This document shows, piece after piece, positions 59,235 through 64,000 of a DNA stretch of 64,000 bases. The notes under the pieces are model-generated. The model saw nothing but the letters and a program-made list of their open reading frames with translations. It had not been told where the DNA came from and did no database searches. The translations under genes were made by a program, and so were the position numbers. The DNA comes from Pseudomonas sp. CFII64 (GTDB lineage: Bacteria > Pseudomonadota > Gammaproteobacteria > Pseudomonadales > Pseudomonadaceae): assembly GCF_000416235.1 (NCBI RefSeq), contig NZ_ATLO01000051.1, forward strand, positions 124,001-188,000, read 5' to 3'. The first letter of the stretch is position 1. Every line of letters starts with the position of its first letter.

Positions 59235-59349
59235 GTGCTTAGGACCTGCCCGATCAGGGCTTTCCTGCACCATTGCCGGGCTGCCACAGGTACGGCGGTT
59301 TAGTGCCGTTGATGCGCCAGTCACCGATAATCCGCGCTTTATAAATCGA

Positions 59350-59886
59350 CTAGTCGCGCTTCGTGCCTATCATCACGAACAGCGCGCGGGCGATCTGATC
59401 GCTCTTATTGCGCCAGGCGTGGCGGGTTCCATGCTGGATGACGACCTCGCCGGGGCGGATCAGTTTTTGTTCGCCATTGTCCAGTTCCAGCCAGAGTTCG
59501 CCTTGGAGCAGGATGCCGTAGTCGATGGTCGGGGTCGTGTGCATGCCCGGATGGTCCGGTTCGAAGCATTCGAACAGGCCGGGCAGGGCGCCGCCCAGTT
59601 CCTCGATCATCTGTCCGACATCCGTCGGGTTCTGCATCACGGTGTCCGGTGGAAAATCATAGATTGCCAGACTGGTTTCGCCCGGCCCGGGCACCAAGGA
59701 AGGGTGTCCCAGGGTAGGGTCCTGCTGCGCGCCGAACGTTCCGGCCGTTGAGCCGGTGGACCACAGGTGCGCCATGGCATGGCCGGGAATGGACTCAAAG
59801 GCGCAAGACCGTGGTGCGGCGTCATCGCTGATGAATACGGACTGACCCGCAGAATCCAGGCCGGTGACGACTCTTCGAATTTTCAT
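59350..59886 (-). CDS. Cupin-domain protein
   Basis: 178 aa, single C-terminal double-stranded beta-helix domain. Metal motifs GMHTTPTIDYGILLQGELWL and GEVVIQHGTRHAWRN give His/Glu ligands of the two cupin boxes. N-terminal ~90 residues are family-specific (RRVVTGLDSAGQSVFISDDA). Could be a small dioxygenase, isomerase or ligand-binding protein; it is too short for gentisate dioxygenase. GGAA upstream of ATG 59886. Same direction as the alcohol dehydrogenase 64 bases before it. Confidence 0.85.
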   Translation of the reverse strand: MKIRRVVTGLDSAGQSVFISDDAAPRSCAFESIPGHAMAHLWSTGSTAGTFGAQQDPTLGHPSLVPGPGETSLAIYDFPPDTVMQNPTDVGQMIEELGGALPGLFECFEPDHPGMHTTPTIDYGILLQGELWLELDNGEQKLIRPGEVVIQHGTRHAWRNKSDQIARALFVMIGTKRD

Positions 59887-59950
59887 GGCATTTCCAGGTT
59901 CGGTGGGCGGGCATCACCGTGCCCGCCGTTGTTGACGGGTTTCGTTAATG

Positions 59951-61066
59951 TCAGGGGCAGATGACGTAATTGCTGAAGCCGCCATGTCGATTTTCGATAC
60001 CGGTAATCGCGTCGTTCACTTTTTCCAGGTTGAAGGCGGTGTTTTCGAAGAATGAAAGATCCAGCGTGCCGGATTCCACCATGTCCGCCATGGCTTGTCC
60101 TTGCCCAGTGGTGAACCAGGCCGAACCGCTGATCTGGATGTCGTTGTCCATGATCCAGTGCAGGTCGATCGGCACGTCACCGGCAATGGCGCCGATGTTG
60201 ACCAGATGCCCGCCGCGGTGAATGGACTTGAGGGCTTGGGTCAGGGTTTCGTGTGGTGCCCCTGGGCCCAAGGCATCGATAACGACGTCGACACCTTCAC
60301 CGTGGGTGACTTCGCTAACCCACTCGTTGGTTGGAACCGTACCCAGTGTGTGGATCTCAATTCGACCTGGCGCGGCGAGATCTTTCACCCGCTGGAAGAG
60401 CTCCTGGTTGCGGGCCGTGCCGAGAATCTTGCGAACGCCCATCGCCAGCGCCAGTGCGACGGCGCCCAAACCGAGCGTGCCACTGATGCCATTGATCAGC
60501 AGGGTGGTGCCAGGCCCGACACTGGCCTTGAGCATTGCCTTGTAGGCGGTACCCAGGTAGCCCAGTCGCGCGGCCGTCTCAAAGCTGAGGTTGTCGGGTA
60601 GTTTCACCAGGCTGTATTGCGGAGCAGGGATGTACTCGCAAAGGCCGCCGTAGGGGTAGTCTTCGAACATGCGCGAGCTTTTTGGCGTGAAGCCGAAATA
60701 GCCATTGAAGGTATAGGCAGTGCAAGCGATGGCATTGCCCGCACGACAAGCCCGGCAGGAGCCGCAGTGGCGGCCCGGATTGACGTAGACCCGGTCACCG
60801 ACCTTGAAGTCGTAGACCTGTTCGCCTACTGCCTCGATGACTCCTGTGGGGTCCAGTCCGAAAGTCGCCGGCAGTTTCGGCAGGGGATTCTGGGGGAACC
60901 ATTTGACCCAGTTGGTCAGAATGTTATGGAGGTTCGGGACGATTCCGCATGCCTTGATCTTGACCAGCACTTCAGTCGGACGGATTCCCGGTACGGGTAA
61001 TTGCTCGATGACCATGGGTTTGCCGCCTTCATAAAGGCGTGCGGCGCGCATCGTTTTTGCAGTCAT
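59951..61066 (-). CDS. Zinc-dependent alcohol dehydrogenase
   Basis: 371 aa medium-chain dehydrogenase. Catalytic-zinc region KIKACGIVPNLHNILTNW (the usual His is replaced by a different local sequence after Cys), four structural-zinc cysteines in HCGSCRACRAGNAIACTAY, and the NAD(P) fold INGISGTLGLGAVALALAMG. The alcohol/aldehyde substrate is unknown. GGAG upstream (CGGAGAACATCATG). Middle gene of a minus set with the amino-acid-synthesis-family protein ahead and the cupin behind. Confidence 0.88.
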   Translation of the reverse strand: MTAKTMRAARLYEGGKPMVIEQLPVPGIRPTEVLVKIKACGIVPNLHNILTNWVKWFPQNPLPKLPATFGLDPTGVIEAVGEQVYDFKVGDRVYVNPGRHCGSCRACRAGNAIACTAYTFNGYFGFTPKSSRMFEDYPYGGLCEYIPAPQYSLVKLPDNLSFETAARLGYLGTAYKAMLKASVGPGTTLLINGISGTLGLGAVALALAMGVRKILGTARNQELFQRVKDLAAPGRIEIHTLGTVPTNEWVSEVTHGEGVDVVIDALGPGAPHETLTQALKSIHRGGHLVNIGAIAGDVPIDLHWIMDNDIQISGSAWFTTGQGQAMADMVESGTLDLSFFENTAFNLEKVNDAITGIENRHGGFSNYVICP

Positions 61067-61136
61067 GATGTTCTCCGATACTCATATTATTTTTGTCGTA
61101 GTGCGTAACCCGTGGAGCTCGCTTCAAAGCCTTGTA

Positions 61137-61718
61137 TCAACGCAACCCGTCTTCGCCCTTCACCTCGGCAGCGCTCAAGCCGCCCAGTCGCGCATGAACC
61201 CTGCCACCGGTGGCCATGGCCAGGCTAAAAGCGATTTCGCCGCGGCGGGGGCCATCCCACACGGTCATTTCCGCCACACCGAAGTGGCTGCGAACATAGG
61301 CCGCCTGGATATGCCCCAGCGGGATCATCACCCGGCAGCCAGGGCCACCGATGGTCTTGCCCGCCGGAACGATTGCCTTGGGATTGCCCAACGCTTCGCG
61401 CATCGCCCACCCACCGGCTTCGTGCCAGACCGCTCCGTGTTCCAGTTCGCCGTCTTCACCGACGATGGCGCCCTTGCCGTAGGCCTGTATTTGCGCGACG
61501 CCGCCCAGAGCATTGATCAGTTGCTCAGACAGTTGCGCACCTAATCCCCTGAGTTCCTGCATGAACGGCAACAAGTTTTCTTCATACCTCCCGGCGTAGG
61601 GATTGGCGACCACGGCGGTGGCGACCGCAATGCGCAACGGGGCAGACCCACGCGGGCCTCCCTCGTGGAAGATCTCTTCGACGTCCAGCTTGATCTTGCG
61701 AACCATCACCAGCGACAT
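61137..61718 (-). CDS. Amino-acid-synthesis-family (PF06684-like) protein
   Basis: 193 aa. KIKLDVEEIFHEGGPRGSAP at the N-terminus, then RIAVATAVVANPYAGRYEEN, AYGKGAIVGEDGELEHGAVW and KAIVPAGKTIGGPGCRVMIP, the typical blocks of this family, whose name comes from old genetics and whose reaction is unknown. It recurs in degradation clusters beside flavin monooxygenases, which fits here. Start at 61718 set by GGAGG; the frame further upstream overlaps the operator. First gene of the minus set, divergent from the FAA hydrolase. Confidence 0.85.
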   Translation of the reverse strand: MSLVMVRKIKLDVEEIFHEGGPRGSAPLRIAVATAVVANPYAGRYEENLLPFMQELRGLGAQLSEQLINALGGVAQIQAYGKGAIVGEDGELEHGAVWHEAGGWAMREALGNPKAIVPAGKTIGGPGCRVMIPLGHIQAAYVRSHFGVAEMTVWDGPRRGEIAFSLAMATGGRVHARLGGLSAAEVKGEDGLR

Positions 61719-61773
61719 GCTTGCCTCCAGAACCAGGAGCCTCAAGGGACTCGTTATTTTTTTTCGCGACCTT

Positions 61774-61805
61774 TTGCATTATGCATTTAATGATGTATGG
61801 TGCAA
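61774..61805. promoter_or_regulatory. Palindromic operator in the FAA-hydrolase divergent promoter
   Basis: Outer arms TTGCA (61774-61778) and TGCAA (61801-61805), inner ATGCAT and ATGTAT, all in an AT-rich core. It lies between two divergent starts (61718 and 61843). Fits a dimeric regulator such as a GntR- or IclR-type protein that is not encoded in the visible part. Confidence 0.5.
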
Positions 61806-61842
61806 GAAATTAGTTTTTGTGCATAAAAAAGAGGAAAAGAAC

Positions 61843-62694
61843 ATGAAGCTGATTTCGTACCGCAAAGAAGGGAAGGCCCATTTTGGTGCTGTGTCAGGTG
61901 ACGGGGTGGTCGAGCTGACACGTCGTTTTGCGCAGGTTCCGGACCTGGCTTCCTTTCTGGCCAATCGACTGCTGGTACAGGAGGCCCGCGAGATCGTAGA
62001 GACCGTCCAGCCCGACTATTCGCTCTCCAGCGTGCAACTGGAGGCCGTCATACCCAATCCCGGCAAGGTGATCTGCGTGGGCATCAACTACGTGGCTCAC
62101 GCCGAAGAGGCTGGCAGGAAGGTCGGGGAATTCCCGGTGATATTCCAGCGGTTTGCAGAAACACTACTGCCTCACGGTGAACCTCTGGTCAGGCCAAAAG
62201 TCTCGGAGCAGTTCGATTTCGAAGCTGAACTGGCCGTCGTCATTGGTAAAGGTGGCGCGCACATCGATCCGGCCGATGCTATGGACCATGTGGCGGGTTA
62301 CACCTGTTTCAATGATGCCAGCGTTAGAGATTGGCAGTTCCATACGCACCAGTACGGTATGGGCAAGACGTTCAGGAAAACCGGCGCACTGGGCCCTTGG
62401 GTCATTCCAGCAGCGGAAATTTCCGATTACCGTAAGCTGGTGGTGCGGGGTGTTCTCAACGGCGAACAACTGCAGGAAGGCAGCCTCTCGGAGTTGGCTT
62501 TCGACATTCCGCATTTGATCTCCTACGTGTCCAAGGCGCTGCCGTGGAACCCGGGCGACATTCTAGCAACCGGCACGCCGAGCGGGATCGGCTTCAAGCG
62601 CAAACCGCCGATTTTCCTGAAACCCGGTGATGTGTTCGAAGTGGTCATCACTGAAATCGGGACGCTATCGAACGGCGTTATTGACGAAGCCTGA
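61843..62694 (+). CDS. Fumarylacetoacetate-hydrolase-family protein
   Basis: 283 aa. KVICVGINYVAHAEEAGRKV, metal-binding FDFEAELAVVIGKGG (Glu-x-Glu), HVAGYTCFNDASVRDWQFHT, and the end GDILATGTPSGIGFKRKPP then GDVFEVVITEIGTLSN. Members hydrolyse C-C bonds or decarboxylate products of ring cleavage (fumarylpyruvate, oxaloacetate-like and 2-oxo-hept-3-ene-dioate type). GAGG upstream; the frame extending back to 61603 is not used. First gene of the plus set FAA-VOC-FAD monooxygenase. Confidence 0.92.
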   Translation: MKLISYRKEGKAHFGAVSGDGVVELTRRFAQVPDLASFLANRLLVQEAREIVETVQPDYSLSSVQLEAVIPNPGKVICVGINYVAHAEEAGRKVGEFPVIFQRFAETLLPHGEPLVRPKVSEQFDFEAELAVVIGKGGAHIDPADAMDHVAGYTCFNDASVRDWQFHTHQYGMGKTFRKTGALGPWVIPAAEISDYRKLVVRGVLNGEQLQEGSLSELAFDIPHLISYVSKALPWNPGDILATGTPSGIGFKRKPPIFLKPGDVFEVVITEIGTLSNGVIDEA

Positions 62695-62736
62695 GCGTTG
62701 TCCTCTACACAATCATAAAAAAACTGGAGGTTCCAC

Positions 62737-63297
62737 ATGCCCGCGTTACCCACTATCAATTTCACCCATTCCGGTGTGTTCTGCTCAGACCTGGATCGGA
62801 TGGTCGATTTCTACTGTCGCGTCCTGGGTTTCATCGTCAGCGATGAAGGCGTGGCCTCGACTGGGCATCGCCTGTTCTTCATGACGCAGAATCCGGAGCT
62901 GCATCATCAGGTCGTGCTCTTCGATGGTAAGCCTGTCGATCTGCCGTTCAACCCGATCAATCAACTGTCGTTCCTGCTCAATTCGTTGGATGACCTGAAG
63001 ACCTACTACCAATTCGCCAAAAAAAGCGGCATTGAAGGCATCGCCCAAGTGGATCATGGGAATGCCTGGTCGATTTACTTCAAAGACCCTGAAGGCAACC
63101 CCGTCGAAATGTATGTCGATACACCGTTCTATAGCGCTCAGCCGTGCAAGGAGCCACTGGATCTCGAACTGGCGAGCGAGGTCATCCTGGCCCAGACCGA
63201 GGCGATGTGCAGACGTCGTCCAGGGTTCCAGACGCGCGCACAATGGATGGACTCCATTCGCGCGAGAATTGAAGAACAGCGGGTCCGAATCGCCTGA
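62737..63297 (+). CDS. VOC-superfamily protein (type I extradiol dioxygenase-like)
   Basis: 186 aa, one paired beta-alpha-beta-beta-beta module plus a helical tail. Metal ligands are His11 (NFTHSGVF), His56 or His57 (PELHHQVVLF) and Glu124 (GNPVEMYVD), the 2-His-1-Glu set of extradiol dioxygenases and glyoxalases. The C-terminal CRRRPGFQTRAQWMDSI is not found in glyoxalase I. Between a ring-hydroxylating monooxygenase and an FAA hydrolase, ring cleavage is the likely role. Clear ribosome site (ctggagg). Confidence 0.85.
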   Translation: MPALPTINFTHSGVFCSDLDRMVDFYCRVLGFIVSDEGVASTGHRLFFMTQNPELHHQVVLFDGKPVDLPFNPINQLSFLLNSLDDLKTYYQFAKKSGIEGIAQVDHGNAWSIYFKDPEGNPVEMYVDTPFYSAQPCKEPLDLELASEVILAQTEAMCRRRPGFQTRAQWMDSIRARIEEQRVRIA

Positions 63298-63397
63298 CCG
63301 TTCCGTCCGGTACAGATGAAGCCTGGTTGATGGGCAGGAGTACCTATCGACATCAACCAGCATTCGCAATCTACAACTACAAGAAGCGGAGTAGACG

Positions 63398-64000
63398 ATG
63401 GACTACGATGTCATCATTGTTGGAATGGGACCGGTGGGTGCCTTGTGCGCCAACCTGGCCGGTCTGTGGGGGCTCAATGCCTTAGTCGTGGACAAGTCCG
63501 AAACGGTCTATGCCAACCCACGGGCTATGGGCTTTGACCATGAGGTAATGCGCGTCTTCGGCAATATCGGCCTGTCTGACGACATTGCCGAACATGTCAT
63601 GCCTTATCGACCCTCGGAATACCGCACGACCGGTTCGCAGTTGATCAAGCGCATTGACGCTGCCAAGCCGCCTTTTCCACTGGGTTGGGCGCCAAACTAT
63701 GTGTTTTCCCAGCCTCCGGTGGAGCGTGCACTTCGCGAAAAAATTGCCCGTTTCAAATCGGTAACCGTTGAGCTTGGCTCCGAGGTGCTGTCGGTCGACT
63801 CCGCCGAGTCCCAGGCTAATGTGCGCATCAAGGCGAAGGACGGGAACGACCGTACGGTCACGGCAGCCCATGTGCTGGCCTGCGATGGCGGCACCAGTCC
63901 GATCCGCACCCGCTTGGGGTTGAAGATGGACGACCTGGCGTTCGACGAGCCGTGGCTGGTGGTCGATGTGATCCTCAACGAAGGGGCGGGGGAGGAGCTT
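63398..64000 (+). CDS. FAD-dependent aromatic monooxygenase (MhpA/PheA-like), partial
   Basis: First 201 codons; the gene continues past the window. N-terminal FAD motif DYDVIIVGMGPVGALCANLA (GxGxxG), then AMGFDHEVMRVFGNIGL and the DG motif ACDGGTSPIRTRLGLKMD, as in class A hydroxylases of the 3-(3-hydroxyphenyl)propionate and phenol type. GGAG upstream of the ATG. Third gene of the plus set. Would add a hydroxyl ortho to a phenol before extradiol cleavage. Confidence 0.92.
   Translation, partial: MDYDVIIVGMGPVGALCANLAGLWGLNALVVDKSETVYANPRAMGFDHEVMRVFGNIGLSDDIAEHVMPYRPSEYRTTGSQLIKRIDAAKPPFPLGWAPNYVFSQPPVERALREKIARFKSVTVELGSEVLSVDSAESQANVRIKAKDGNDRTVTAAHVLACDGGTSPIRTRLGLKMDDLAFDEPWLVVDVILNEGAGEEL

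Noticed and set aside
1..64000. CRISPR array, insertion sequence, rRNA or prophage genes
   Set aside because: No regularly spaced repeats, no transposase, no rRNA-like stretch and no phage structural gene were seen; the only recombinase is the lone integrase at 14303-15256.

Overview
The window is chromosomal DNA of a Pseudomonas species, probably from the fluorescens/putida side of the genus. The evidence is the gene content: an MvaT/MvaU-type H-NS protein, a mexEF-oprN-type efflux operon, galU next to the relic of a UDP-glucose dehydrogenase gene, gor, ahpC/ahpF, DUF1883 and DUF4946 proteins, and many small lipoproteins. There is no rRNA gene, complete tRNA gene, insertion sequence or CRISPR array.

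Layout, 0-30 kb (mostly ordinary chromosome). gnd-zwf-HAD phosphatase-GH15 form one operon that joins the oxidative pentose phosphate pathway to glucan or trehalose breakdown. Then come alkB, a run of small lipoproteins and hypothetical proteins, a ugd relic, galU, gor and a hybrid PAS sensor kinase. A KfrA-like coiled-coil DNA-binding protein is divergent from a lone tyrosine recombinase. After these lie ahpC, ahpF, gloA, a secreted DUF4946 protein, an H-NS-family regulator, a membrane-anchored TPR protein, mexEF-oprN (without a mexT neighbour) and a LysE-type exporter divergent from its likely Lrp-type regulator. A Fic-domain protein closes the section.

Layout, 30-40.5 kb (accessory lipid/efflux block). 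Two paralogous TetR genes are each bracketed by two imperfect 22-bp palindromes with the same half-site (TGAC...GTCA) and the same spacing to a TTGACA box. The first TetR faces a FadL-type outer membrane channel and a thioesterase relic. The second lies between two arms of an RND pump: outer membrane factor plus short-chain dehydrogenase on the minus strand, adaptor plus permease on the plus strand.

Layout, 40.5-49.2 kb (island-like block). It starts at a tRNA-Ser-like 3' end that has lost its body and ends at another tRNA 3'-end-like sequence in an 838-bp gene-free stretch. Between them lie a lipoprotein fused to an NMT1/SsuA-type binding domain, a two-component system, a WYL regulator with a quinone-reductase-like enzyme, and two exported dimeric alpha/beta-barrel proteins with a LysR gene.

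Layout, 49.2-64 kb (catabolic cluster). Minus operon: SDR, aldehyde dehydrogenase, LysR, ubiX. Plus operon: sodium/solute symporter, ThDP enzyme, FMN-dependent 2-hydroxyacid dehydrogenase, UbiD decarboxylase. Next come a minus set (amino-acid-synthesis-family protein, zinc alcohol dehydrogenase, cupin) and a plus set (FAA hydrolase, VOC protein, FAD monooxygenase cut by the window end). Together they could import an aromatic 2-hydroxyacid, shorten it to an aromatic acid, decarboxylate that with UbiD/UbiX, then hydroxylate and cleave the ring. The substrate cannot be read from the sequence, and this order of steps is inference.
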